Assembly: GCF_031143425.1 (NCBI RefSeq)
Contig: NC_090446.1
Location: forward strand, 1,028,351,066 to 1,028,415,065
DNA from: Pleurodeles waltl
Taxonomy: Eukaryota > Chordata > Amphibia > Caudata > Salamandridae
Direction: 5' to 3'
Length of the DNA: 64,000 bases
Under the pieces are notes generated by a model. That model was not told the DNA's origin. It was given only the letters and a program-made list of their open reading frames with translations, and did no database searches. Below, one piece after another: positions 36,906 through 48,354 of the stretch. How positions within the stretch are numbered: position 1 is the first letter of the stretch; each line of letters begins with the position of its first letter. The translations under genes were made by a program, and so were the position numbers.

Positions 36906-38826
36906 TTTACCCTTCTAAAAGCATGATACTGCCATAGGACTCTGTGAGGTCAAAAATGTTTTTAGCTCTATTCGCTTTAATGGAATCAGCCTCTAACTCT
37001 TTTGACCTCACCCTCCTTCGAGGGAATAATCACTTCAAGAATCATTAGTTGCATAACTGGCTAAAACAGATGAATAAATACTTGCATGACTCTTTGAATT
37101 ATTGTTCTTTGTTCTAACAAGGTCACTTTGCTGTCATTTTGTAAATATGTTACAATAACGTAGCATCAATACTCACCTTTTTTAATTTCTTTATTGAATT
37201 TTGTGATTAATACAGTAGCAAAAGAAAACGGTAGCATAGTTGTGCCAATGGTATACGTTATTGCGTTTGAGGTCTGGCCTACAGGCATTAGAAAAGTAAA
37301 AAGTTTCAAGACATTGGGTATCAATATTGAATTATCACTACCATAGCACATAGAAGCAAAGTCAGTGGGAAAGAAAAGTAACAAGAGAGTTATCATGGAA
37401 CCATAATAAAGGTACATGTTGAAAGGATCAAACTATCACACTTGAGGTGATGCTGTCCCGAATTATACTGACTGAAGTACTGTAATTGGGTTTGACGTTA
37501 CTGTAACATGAAGACTGATGAAGAATTATTAATGCAGAAGTTATAGTTTGCATATCAAAATATGCTGTTTTAATTCACTTGCATTAGCCTAAGTGAGGTC
37601 TGCTATGTATTTCATGACTGTGCAGAAAATATTAAGTAATCTTGTGAACGTGTACCTTTCTTTCAGACTTCCAGGAGAAGACAAGTTTGGTAATGGATGT
37701 CTATTGTTTTACACATAGAGAGTTGTGAGAGCCTGACCTTGGATGTAATTCATCCTGGACTGTGAACTAACAATGTAAACATTTGTTTCAATATAGTGTG
37801 GACCTACACTGATGGTCGCTGTTTTCATGAGAGACTTGGGAAAACCTGAAGATTTTTCAAATTGGAGTCATATATTGATTTCTATTGGATATTGCCCCTT
37901 CAATGTCAAATTAACTGTTGCTCTGACAAATCAGAATGGTTTATGAACTTTAATATGTCAATGCCCAGCAGGACTTTGGTCAGAGATCCCAGCAGGATCC
38001 AAAGAGGTCCAAAAGAATTTCCAAAGATGAGAATCTGAACCTCTTTTGCCCTGTATCCTGGATGTTGAGCCCCTTGGAAAGGTAGCTTCCTCTCTGCCTT
38101 TGCCCCTTTGAAATGCCTTTCTGAGATTTACAGATTTTCTTCCTAAACCTTACAAAAGGCTGATCGAGCTTCTGACATGCTGACGCTTTCCTTTTTACCT
38201 ACCTTTTGCCAACCTTAGTTACTAACATGTTGCCTGAGATTACTTTTTTACAAATTCTTTTTGTCCTTTTTGTTCTTTTTATCTTTTGCCTACACGTTTT
38301 CTGCCCAACACATGTTTTCCCTTGATTGGTTAAACTGTAGGGTTTTCCTGTGCCCAGCTAAATTGAACTTGATGATTTGAACTGCCTAAAGGCTTATTAA
38401 AACTGAGTAACGTTTATTTTGTGTACATCAGATCATCCTGTTGATGTTTTGTATTGTCTTTGCTGAATGCCTAGTGCTCCTAATGTTAGTTTCCCCTGAA
38501 TTTATTTCGTTGTCTTGGTCAACCCTTGGTGATTCTGTAAATGTATAGCTTTGTTTTGCGAATTGTCTACATGGCTCTGAGTTTGTAATAAATCCCACTA
38601 CCTTTATTCCTGACTGGGGTTTTTCCGTGCATGGCTACATTGGTCATACTGTGCAATTTAATTGGTTTGTATAGACATTTTGTTGTATAGCACTACAACA
38701 TCCTGTGCAGGATCCTAAGATCCGTTGATCTTGTTGAGCATTGATTCCTATGAAGGCTAAAAATGCTCCAGCAGATCTTGTAGCAGAGGAATGGTTTGTC
38801 CCACAAGGATGAAGAACCATTCAAAT
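36906..38826. other. Non-coding, nothing recognised
   Basis: No gene, terminal repeat or tandem array is visible. The 83-residue minus-strand frame at 37166-37417 is hydrophobic and lies in A/T-rich DNA with an inverted AATAAA-like word near 37190; it may be the 3-prime tail of an old LINE, but nothing confirms it. Confidence 0.45.
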
Positions 38827-40111
38827 ATAGGTGGTCATTATGAACACGGTGGGAAACACCGCCGACCGCCATGGCAGCAGTGAACAGAATTCCGCCGTTG
38901 GCGGTGAATGGAAACCTGCCATATAGTGAAAGAAAATCCCAACCCCCCCAAAAATCACCATGCCACCACTCCCCGCCATGACCCTGTCGGCGGTAATCCT
39001 GGACCTCCCCACCCCGCCACCGCCGAGCACACCCACATCCCGCCCTCCAAATAATGATGCACAAATCACCTTGGCAGACAGTGGAGGCCAGACGACCATT
39101 GGCGGTTCCGACCGCCATGGGCGGCAAGTGTACTTAACAGCAAGAAGTGCACACATTGGATAAGCGTGCAACCCAAACACCTGACACACATCCATAACCC
39201 CATAAAACACCCCTAGACATACCCAACAATCCTTTGCAACAAAACCAGGCCAAGAAGACAGAGAGCACCAGAGGCAGACATCGAACGCCACCATACATGA
39301 GATGCCCACCGACCCACAGAAGAGCACCCTCACCGCGTTCCCAGCCCCGACACCATTCACCACACTCACCATGTCACCCCCCAAACATCCACGCTTCACA
39401 GAAAGGGAGTTAAGGACCATGTTGGAGGAGATCCTGAAGGTGGAGCCACAAATATTTGGGGCCGAGGTGCAGCATGTGGTACTGAAAATTCTGGACCCGT
39501 GTTATAAACATCGTCGTATCACAACGATTTTGGTATCAGCAGACCGAGAATGATTAGAATAGTATGCACAAGTATTGTATTCATATTCGGGTGATGAAAT
39601 CACCCGAATATCAGTGTTTCCGTCCTGAACCCTCGTGTTCCATTTAAACGACAGCCATTTATTGATTGCCCTCACATAGGCCAATGTCTAATGCTGAAAA
39701 CGAGTCTGAAGGACACGTACATCTTTGCTGACTCCTCTGTGACCTGGGCAAGCTGACTCCACTGCCTGAAGCCAAACCTGTTCGGCCAGTTTCTTTCCCA
39801 GTGGCCGAATGAGATTAGTATCAAGGCACAACACATCATAAACCTTTCATCACACACAAACCATGCCTAATCTTACACACACCTGTCCCTGTTTCTTTTT
39901 TTATGACTTGCTTTACAAGGAGGAGGTGCCCGTTTATATTGGGGGTCCGTCGATATCTGATGAAAGTACTAAGCCTTGCCGGGTAATTGATTGAGGGCTG
40001 GACAAACTGAAATATGGGCTTGTCATCATAACCCTGCTATTTCTTTGTAGTGAAAATATGTGAATGGTCAACTGTAAAATAAGGAATGTTTGCCTAAAGC
40101 ATAATATTTTG

Positions 40112-40118
40112 TATAAAA
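40112..40118 (+). promoter_or_regulatory. TATA box of the solo LTR
   Basis: TATAAAA lies in GTATAAAAGAGAAGG, upstream of the AATAAA of the same LTR. Transcription would start about 25-30 bp downstream, near 40145. Confidence 0.65.
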
Positions 40119-40239
40119 GAGAAGGTTAGCTTTGCAAAGGGAGCAGTCTCCTGAGAATATACACCGTGTTGTACTTCTAGGATACCTGTTACTGGCTGCA
40201 GCCAATAAACAAGATCTTTGACTTCACCAAGAAGACTCT

Positions 40240-40801
40240 GGGGGTCATTCTGACCCTGGCGGCCGGTGGCCGCCAGGGCCACCGACCACGGGAGCACCGC
40301 CAACAGGCTGGCGGTGCTCCCACGAGCATTCTGACCGCGGCGGTTCAGCCGCGGTCAGAAGCGGAAAGTCGGCGGTCTCCCGCCGACTTTCCGCTGCTCG
40401 GGGGAATCCTCCGCCGCCGCCATGGGGATTCAGACACCCCCTACCGCCATCCTGTTCATGGCGGGAAACCCGCCATGAACAGGATGGCGGTAGGGGGTGC
40501 CGCGGGGCCCCCGTAAGAGGGCCCCGCAAAGTATTTCAGTGTCTGCCTTGCAGACACTGAAATACGCGACGGGTGCAACTGCACCCGTCGCACCCCTGCA
40601 ACTACGCCGGCTCAATTCTGAGCCGGCGTCCTCGTTGCAGGGGCATTTCCTCTGGGCCGGCGGGCGCTCTTTTGGAGAGCGCCCGCCGGCCCAGAGGAAA
40701 TGTCTGAATGGCCGCCGCGGTCTTCTGACCGCGGTGCGGTCATTTGGCGGCTCCCTCCAGGCGGGCGGCTCCCGCCGCCCGCCGGGCTCAGAATGAGCCC
40801 C
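40240..40801 (+). mobile_element. Hairpin-array MITE B, 562 bp, TSD TCT
   Basis: The ends are GGGGGTCATTCTGACC and, inverted, GGGGCTCATTCTGAGC, flanked by TCT (40237-40239, 40802-40804). Its length equals that of copy A and the order of stem-loops is the same, but most stems differ in sequence. Stems include CTGACCGCGGCGG/CCGCGGTCAG, GCGGAAAGTCGGCGG and its complement, a stem around CCGCCATCCTGTTCATGGCG, ATTTCAGTGTCTGCC/GCAGACACTGAAAT, CGACGGGTGCAACTGCACCC, CCGGCTCAATTCTGAGCCGG and CATTTCCTCTGGGCCGGCG with its complement. It lies just after the AATAAA of the solo LTR. Confidence 0.93.
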
Positions 40802-42829
40802 TCTGTGTTTCTGTAGTCTGAAACAGGAAGGACTCGAAGTCTTAGGGTGTGTTCCCTGGCACCGCTGGGTTCTGAAAAACCTAGTACTTCAAGCACACAC
40901 CCATCGCAAGGAAGATGGAGCTATGGCAGACCATTGTGAACAGGGTCAATGCAGTGGTACACCATCCACGCACCAGGTACGACATCCAGAAGAGATGGAA
41001 CGACCTGCGGGGGAAGGTCAGAGGCATGGCATCAAGGCACGACATTGTAGTCCAGAAGACTGGGGGAGGACTGCCACCAACACTACCAGAATACACAGAC
41101 TGGGAGGAAAAGGTACTGGCCATCCTGCACCCAGAGGGACTCACTGGACTCACTGGAGTAATGGACTCAGGTAAGTCATCAACATATACCCCATACACAC
41201 CATAACTGTAATGCGTGCACCACCTCACCCACACCCATCAGGACCAACACCCCACCCAGGCAACAGCCACTAAATCCACCCCCCTGCATGACCACAACCT
41301 ACTAACAGGCCCACATCCCTGCCCCTGTGCACAGCCACCTACCCCTGCAAGTACCCACAATGGAATGACAACCCCACCACAAATGCAACCCCACAGTCGA
41401 AGCTAAATGCAGTGTCAACCTCACAAAGGCCACTGAAAGTGACCCCAGCACAAAATAGCCCCGTCCTGTTCACCCCAAACATTCATGCAGCTGTAACAGA
41501 CATGTCTATGTCCCCCAATAGGCACCACCATCCATGCCAACCTAACGGGCGGGACAAGGAGTGCCAGTGCCCCTCAGGGAGACAGAGGCACCTCACAGGA
41601 CACTGGTGAAGGATCCCTGGACACTGATGAGCAGGCAGGCCCCTCACACAGTCCTGGACTGTCACCATGCAGCAGCCCCACCCAGGAAACCACTGTCACC
41701 CATACCACCTAGTCAAGTCCAGCAGCGCCGGGCAAACGTCCCCACACCAGTGTATCCAGGCCACAGGCTGTGTGGAACACAGGTACAGAGGCCACAGTCT
41801 CCCACTCCCAACATGCAAGAAGGCGAGGGCCCCAGTACAAATGGTACTGCCAGACCTGTGCAGGGGACACATGCACAGGGGGTTAGGGAAAGTGCAAGGG
41901 TGTCAGTGGGGTAGGGGGGAGGCCACAGGATGGATGCAGCAGCCCAGGACGTGATATCAGAGGTATTGGGGGCCTACCAGCATACCCATGACAGGTTGGC
42001 ACAGATAGTGTCCACCCTGGGGCACAGTCAGAGGATGCAGCAGGAACACCACCAACAGGCCATGGAGCAGTGGAAACAGCACAACGTCACAATGGCCACC
42101 ACAGTAGGAGCACTGCTGCAGCTATTACAAAGCCAGTCTGAGACCCACACAGGACAGGAGGCCCCCACTACAACACCGGACACCCAGCATGAGATTACAC
42201 CATCAGCAGAAACATCCCAGGAACTTCCCTCACAGGAAACCCAAGGGCCTACCATGTCATCCCCTGAAGATCAACAGCAGGAGCCCAAACGGGCCCTCAG
42301 GCCAAGATATGGCACTGGAACCCCAGCAAAGAACAAGGCCCCCTTCAAGAAGTAACTCAGCAACAATTGGCACAGCAACCATCCCACTCAATCAGCCACC
42401 ACACATTGCTAAGACGCAATATGAACTAATGTAAGAGAAGATGGACCCATCAATACTACCAACAAGGCTGCCACCATGTAGGCTTTGAGGACACCCACCC
42501 CTTACAACTTGCCATCACTGTAAATAGCACTATTCACTCCCTGCAACCAATAAAACACATATCATACCTGTAACACTGTCCCCTGTGTTAAAATGTGAAC
42601 AAAATGAAGTATGGATGAAACTGGCTGATAACTAATTTATTGTGAAATCTTTGCATGAAGGGAGTCCTGTGTGCCTACATGTGGTCCCTAAGTAAATGCA
42701 GAAAATATCAATCTGTACCACGCAGAACTGGACCATGGTTCACCTATCATTATCAACCACCCCCTATATGACTGAGCACACTGACAGTATGCATCACAAA
42801 CGCCAATGTCAGCCCAAAGTCCCACACAG

Positions 42830-43938
42830 TTACTGGAAGTAGAGTTGTATCAGTTGTGTCCTGGAATTGACATCTTCCTCATCATCACCATCACTCTCCT
42901 CCCCTGTCTGAGGTAGCTGGGCAGGACATACAGCACCCTCCACCTCCAAGAGGGGGATAGAATGTCTCACTGCCACGTCGTGTAGCATGCAGCTGGCCAC
43001 CACTATTCTACACACCTTTTCAGGCCCAGAGGCCAGGGAACCCCCAGAGATATGTAGACAACAAAATCTAGCCTTTAGGAGACCTATTGTGCGCTCTATC
43101 ACCCTCCTAGTACGTCAATGGGCCTCATTGTAATTCCTCTCTGCATCCGTCCTAGGATTCCTCACTGGTGTCAGGCGCCAACGCAAGTTTGGATAGCCAG
43201 AATCATATAGAAAAAGGTGCAATACAGAGTAGTCATTGTTAAGCCCATTAGTCAGACAGCCTGGCTTTCTGCTATGTGTCAGTTAGTGGCAGACACACTT
43301 ACCTATGATCCACCCTCTGTCCTCTGTTCCATCCTGTGTGGCACACTACTGTTCCGCAACACAATGGAATCATGGACTGAACCTGGGGACATGGCATTCA
43401 CATGTGAGATGTACTGGTTTGCAGTACATACCAATTGGATGTTCATGGAGTGAAAGTTCTTTCTATTTCTGTACACCTGTTCACTGACTCTTGGGGGGAT
43501 GATCGGTATGTGGTTGCCATCGATGGCACCTATCACATGGGGTATGCTGGCAAAGGCATAGAATTCAGACTTGATGGCAGGGAGGTCAGTACTTTTGGGA
43601 AACCTCACATAGGACTGCAGGTGTCGTACAAATACATTTAGAAATCTTGTCAGTACCATACTGAACATTGGTTGTGAAAATCTAGCACCCAGGCCCACTG
43701 TCACTTGAAATGAGCCTCTGGCCAGTAAATGGAGTGCGGAGAGCACCTGCACTTCAGTAGGGATGACATGCTGATTACGATTTCCCTGAATTAGTGCAGG
43801 ATCCAGTAAAGCACAAAGTTCCTGAATTGTTGCACATGCGAGTCTGTAATTGATTATGATCTGACACTCCACCATGGTCCTCATATCTACAAGTGGTCTG
43901 TACACCCATGGTGCCCTTCCTCGCCCAAGGGTCGGCAC
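42830..43938 (-). pseudogene. Harbinger element 3 HARBI1-type transposase, one visible stop
   Basis: Exon 1 (43938-43303) is one open frame of about 210 codons: YRPLVDMRTMVECQIIINYR, SQPMFSMVLTRFLNVFVRHL, VIGAIDGNHIPIIPP (first Asp), YRNRKNFHSMNIQLVCTANQ and GSVHDSIVLRNSSVP (second Asp). A donor (ATAG|GTAAGT) ends it. The 3-prime exon contains DSGYP, LTPVRNPRTDAERNYNEAH (Glu), then a TGA just before RTRRVIERTIGLLKARF, and an acidic C-terminus ending LIQLYFQ. The acceptor AG before the DSGYP exon is not visible. All three DDE residues are kept, so this is the least damaged transposase here. Confidence 0.92.
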
Positions 43939-44471
43939 CTACGAGGGGTATCAAAAAGGTGTGATGAACACACATACATAGGCATACATTGTCATCAATT
44001 GTGCACTGCATATTTCATTGTAGTGACTAAACATTAACTGCTTCATGACAGATCTACATCTACACCTCAATGAGGGAACAGTGTTTTTCATGTGTGGTAT
44101 ATTACAGAAAGGTCACATGCATAGGTACTTCATGTGGCTAGTAGGGTCTGCATTGTGCAAATGTTTATTTATAGATGCGTAGTTACTGCCAAAATGTCTG
44201 CCCACTGTAATCCAGGCCTTTGGTTGTGGAAGTGAACTCATACTGCTAGTGGTTGACGTCTCAGCGTAAGGCGGTGTTTAGTGCTGTTCGCACCGTCATT
44301 GGTTAACATGGAGGCCAATTGGGAATCCTGGCGTATCATGATCGCTGCAGGTGGTGACTGTGCACACCGCTGCGGTACTTACGTGATTTCGTCATCTATT
44401 ATTTACTTGACTCCCTGATATCGTGCGGACAGGTACTCCACTGTGTGTACTGTTGTGGCCTGCCTTTGGCA

Positions 44472-47028
44472 ATGGATATGGCTCGTGTTGTAGGGGAAAG
44501 GGTCCCTGTCTTCACCCAGGAGGAACTGGAGAGGCTAGTGGACGGGGTCCTGCCCCTGTACGCAAAACTGTACGGATGGCCAGAGGTACAGGTGAGTCTG
44601 GGTTTGGGGGCACTGTTTGGGTGTAATGGATGGTGTTGAATGGACATATGTGTGCACCTCTGAGCCTGCATGGGCCGTGGTGCATGGCATGCTGCGTGCG
44701 TATGACCGATAAGTCTGAGAGTACTGTCCGTCCCATAGTGGACAATTAGCCAGCTGTACCTATCTTGCAAGTGCCTGTCCTCTGTGTTCCATATCTGTGT
44801 CACCCTTTTAGGTCAGCACCCACCAGAAGAGGGCACTTTGGCATGCCATCACCAAGGAGGTGCAGACCCTGAGGGTCTACAACCGGCGGAGCACCCACTG
44901 CAGAAAGAGGTGGGAGGACCTGCGCCGCTGGGCACGTAAGATCTGTGAAGCCTAGCTGGGGAAGTCCTCCCAATGTGGAAAGGGTGCCTGTCGGGCACTG
45001 CCCCCCCTCATGCAACGTATCCTGGCAGTGGCGTACCCAGACCTGGATGGGTGCTTGAAGGCTGCACAGCAGTCTCAAAGGGGTGAGTACTCATGTAACA
45101 AACTTCAGTCTGGAAGGATGTCTATGTGTGCATTAGGGTTCATGCTGCTTAGAGTCAGGGACTCTGACTGGTGTCCATGTACATTATGGTCCCCAAAGGG
45201 TGTAGGGGTGTCTTTGTCAGGTCTCCCACATGTCGCCTTCTTAGGTAGTCCAGGGGATGGGTGTAGAGCAGTATTCTGGTCAGAAGTCAGGGGCATGGCC
45301 ATGGGCATAGTGAACGGTGCTGCCTGTTGGGTGTGTCTTCTGGGTGGGTGTATGTCTGGCCACTATGTACCTCCATTCAGCTATTTACAAGTGTCTCTCC
45401 TGTTTTGTGTCCCCATCCCTGTTCTCTTGTGTTGGTTTGTTACAGCAGCAACATCTGGTGACGGAGCTGAGGCACTGACAAGTGGGGAAGCAGCGGTCCA
45501 CAGATCCTCGGAGGCAGAGACATCTGACGCCCAGGGGACCAGTGGGTGGGAAGGCGAGGGGAGTTCCACGGGGGAGGCAACTACCACTGGAGGTAGTGAC
45601 TCAGAGACCTCCTCCGATGGGGGCTCCCCGGCGGTGGCGGACCCTAGTGGCCACACCACAACAGTGACATCTTCCGCCACCCCTCATTCCATCACCGCCC
45701 TCCCTTCTGCTCCCCACTGAGTTGCCCGTGCCCGCTCACCCAGAAAGGTGGGAGTCTACTTCGCTCCAGGCACCTCCTCCCCTGCCCCAGTCACCCCTGC
45801 TGCCCTCACAGAGGAGGCTATTGACCTCCTGAGAACCATCTCTGTAGGGCAGACAACCATTGTCAATGCCATCCAGGGGCTAGCATCAGAGGTGCAGCAG
45901 ACAAATGCCTATCTGGATGGCATTCACAGTGCCGTGCCTGCCCTACAGAGATCTTTTCAGGCTCTGGCCTCCTCTTGGATGGCAGCCAGTTTCCCTGGCC
46001 ATTCCGTCCCCCCTCCAACCTCCTCTAACCCTTCCAGCACCCCACTACCTTCACCCGTCCAAAGCACACATTCAGACACGCAGTCAAGCACATCAACACA
46101 CAAGAAGCACACTTCCAAACACAAGCACGCCACCTCCCACCACAAGCATTCACACAGCCAACAGACACATGCACACACAACAACATCCACTTCCCCCAGT
46201 GTTCCCACCTCTTCTGCCTCCCTGTCTGTCCCCTCTACATCCACACCCTCATGCACTGCACCTTCAGTCACTGTTGCTGCTCCTCTTACTGCACTCACCA
46301 CAATAGCAGACATTCATACATGCACCCCATACACCACACCTGCACTCACCACAACTACTGCACCCACTACATGCACCCCTACACCACATACATCCACTGC
46401 CTCTGCCTCCACTCCGACGCCCTCATCCAGGACCACCCCAATTGCGCCGAAAAAACTTTTCCTCTCCTGTGCTGACCTCTTCCAACCCAATGGCCCACTC
46501 CGTCTTGTCCCTAAGCATACTCACCTCCTTGCCCTTTCCACTCCTTCCACTTCACAGCCCACCCCTGTCCGCCCATCACATTCCCGTGCCCCTTCCCCAG
46601 AGAAAAAAAAGGCCCGGGCATTTGGCTTCACCTGGACAAGCCCACACCCCCTCCACCTTCCAAACAAAAGTCCAAGGCCCACCCCCGTCGCAAATCCCCA
46701 CCCCCACCACCCCCTGGCCCCGTTCTGTGAGGTGCCTGGATGCCCCTTTGTTGCCCCATTAGGTGGAGTACCTTGCACTTTTGGGAGTTACGTTGGGTCC
46801 ATTGTGGCCCATGGCACTTGTGGCTGTACAGACTGGCCATTGGCCCTATTTGAAGTATTTGGCTCTGTGAGCTTTAATAAAATATTTTTGTGTGGTCTGT
46901 GTTTTGGCGGCACACTGTTGAACCAGGGTCTTTTGTTTCATTGTTTATGGGTGTGGGGCATTTGTATGTACTATGGTCAAGTTGGATTTGTCTTGTGTCG
47001 GGTAAGTACCTCTTGCTGTGGGGTGTAA
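44472..47028 (+). pseudogene. Harbinger element 3 second Myb/SANT-like gene B, three exons
   Basis: Exon 1 (44472-44591) encodes MDMARVVGERVPVFTQEELE and RLVDGVLPLYAKLYGWPEVQ, ending CAG|GTGAGT. Exon 2 (44812-45082) follows CCCTTTTAG: VSTHQKRALWHAITKEVQTL, RRSTHCRKRWEDLRRWARKI, a stop (TAG) after CEA, and RILAVAYPDLDGCLKAAQQS, then GTGAGT. Exon 3 follows TTTGTTACAG (45446), has a TGA at 45718-45720, then FAPGTSSPAPVTPAALTEEA, helix IDLLRTISVGQTTIVNAIQG and a Ser/Thr/Pro/His tail. AATAAA at 46876-46881 lies before the end of the open frame (47028), so the true C-terminus is probably frameshifted. The splice sites match element 1 exactly in position and phase. Confidence 0.8.
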
Positions 47029-47541
47029 GACTTGTGCTGCTGTGAGGGGATAGGGGGCGTTGCTGGGTGGGTGGAGTGGGTGGGTATGTAACTGTGCCCT
47101 TTCCTCCCTTGTTTCGTAGGTTGCGGTACTTAGCGTCATCGTCTTAGTTGGCGGTCTTGGTTGTGGAGGTATATGGCAAGGAGCAGGGCTGGCATGATCT
47201 GCAGCACTGTATCCATGTCTGCTACGGCGCGTTGTGAGGGCCTCCGGTGAGTGTTTCATTGGATATGGTTAATTTCCGACTGGCTTTGCGTGGCGGTGGT
47301 TCCCGCCCTGGTACTGGCGGTGGACTGGTGGTTCATTATTTGATGGGCGGGTTGGGCCTTTCTGTCAGCCTGTGGGCGGACTCTGCCATCGTTGTCAGCA
47401 CTCCTCTACTGGCGGTGGGTGGTTTTCTGGATGCCTGTGGTTCGTTTGGTTCATTATTTGGCGGTCCGTACCGCTCCTCTGTTGGCGATTTTTACCGCCG
47501 GTGGCGCAGTACGGACTGCTGCGTTCATAATGAGGGCCATA

Positions 47542-48351
47542 GTGCTAGGGAGATAAGATTGGTGCCATGCGATTAAGCAGCCCCAATTTTGCCCACCCCA
47601 AATTCTGCCCCATTGTCCATTTCGAAGACCCATGAAGTTCCAGCATCATCCCTGTGAGAGACCGATGTGTGAGTATAAATAGGGCTTTGTGCTTTGATTG
47701 TTTTTAGCCAGAAGAATGTGGTGTGATGTTGTTTTGTCATCATACTCATTTGATTTGTGTGTGAGTGATTTTGTGAGGGACAATTGCGAAGCGACTGCCT
47801 TGTTGAAAGAAGTGAGTGTGATGTCATTGTGTGTCGTACTGCTATAGGTCAGTTAGTGTGAAGCCGTGCTGGTAGTGATGAACAGTGCTGCATTTCTGTG
47901 TGTTGAAAACATCAAGAGAAAAGGATTGTGGGATTAAAGTTATTTCCTGATTCGATCTAAAAGTTATTGTGACTTATTGAATTTGATTAAAAATTAAATT
48001 CCTTAAAGCTTTGAAGAGTGCGTTATGAGGAGATGTGTTTATTCCAGTAAGAGAGGATATACAGACCTCAGCCAAAGGTACTCCAGGTCATTATGTATCA
48101 TCTTTTAAAGACTTCATGCATGTTTGTGGCTTGAACAATGGTGCAAAATTACTGAGAAAGAAGGTGCTTTAGCATTTCCCTATTATAAAACTTTTAATAT
48201 GAGAATTCTAGACAATCTGAGGCAATTGCTTCATGAGATGAAACCGCCTCTAAGACACGCACAGTTTGAAGCACTGAGGACCATCTTTAAGAAAGGTTTA
48301 TGCCATAGCTGCGCCATTTTATTTAGCACAGAAGCGGTGCTAACTCAACAC
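47542..48351 (+). other. Retroelement remnant: promoter-like sequence and a short conserved-looking frame
   Basis: TATAAAT (47674-47680) is followed by a leader-like A/T-rich region. From 48124 an open frame reads WLEQWCKITEKEGALAFPYY, then KTFNMRILDNLRQLLHEMKP and PLRHAQFEALRTIFKKG before running into the hairpin array. The frame is unusual for non-coding DNA in being charged and free of low complexity. It could be a fragment of a retroelement gag or a domesticated remnant; I recognise no family with certainty. Confidence 0.35.
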
Positions 48352-48354
48352 CAT

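Larger units (their letters stand above)
39475..40891 (+). mobile_element. Solo LTR of an endogenous retrovirus-like element
   Basis: The element starts TGTGGTACTGAAAATTC and ends CCTAGTACTTCA, i.e. TG...CA. AGCA is present on both sides (39471-39474, 40892-40895), a 4-bp target duplication. A TATA box (TATAAAA, 40112-40118) is followed 86 bp later by AATAAA (40204-40209), the normal promoter and polyadenylation spacing of an LTR. No internal coding region is present, so it is a solo LTR left by recombination. Without the nested hairpin array it is about 852 bp. It lies in the first Myb-like gene of Harbinger element 3. A 4-bp duplication fits gamma-type retroviruses, among others. Confidence 0.88.
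39371..42355 (+). pseudogene. Harbinger element 3 Myb/SANT-like gene A, split by a solo LTR
   Basis: Start at 39371 (MSPPKHPRFTERELRTMLEE) runs to 39474, where the solo LTR enters. After the LTR the same domain continues with IARKMELWQTIVNRVNAVVH, RTRYDIQKRWNDLRGK and YTDWEEKVLAILHPEGL, with no other break, to a good donor (TCAG|GTAAGT) near 41171. The final coding stretch (41930-42355) has AAQDVISEVLGAYQHTHDRL and a Gln-rich helix, and ends PAKNKAPFKK. AATAAA follows at 42549-42554. The W...W...RW spacing defines a Myb/SANT-like trihelix domain. Apart from the LTR and uncertain frames between 41500 and 41930, the gene is well preserved. Confidence 0.82.
38830..47538 (+). mobile_element. Harbinger element 3, 8709 bp including a nested LTR
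   Basis: The left end GGTGGTCATTATGAAC and the inverted right end GGCCCTCATTATGAAC form a short, imperfect terminal repeat. ATA flanks both sides (38827-38829, 47539-47541). Without the nested solo LTR the element is about 7.3 kb. Gene order matches element 1: Myb-like A (plus), transposase (minus), Myb-like B (plus). Its proteins are clearly diverged from those of elements 1 and 2, so it is a separate subfamily, and it lacks the 55-bp and 74-bp minisatellites. It is the best-preserved copy in the window. Confidence 0.92.

Noticed and set aside
37166..37417. Hydrophobic 83-residue frame as a membrane protein gene
   Set aside because: It lies in A/T-rich DNA, lacks family motifs and splice context, and its hydrophobicity follows from T-rich codons.
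38821..39420. 199-codon minus-strand frame at the left end of element 3
   Set aside because: It crosses the terminal repeat and lies antisense to the start of Myb-like gene A. No domain is visible.
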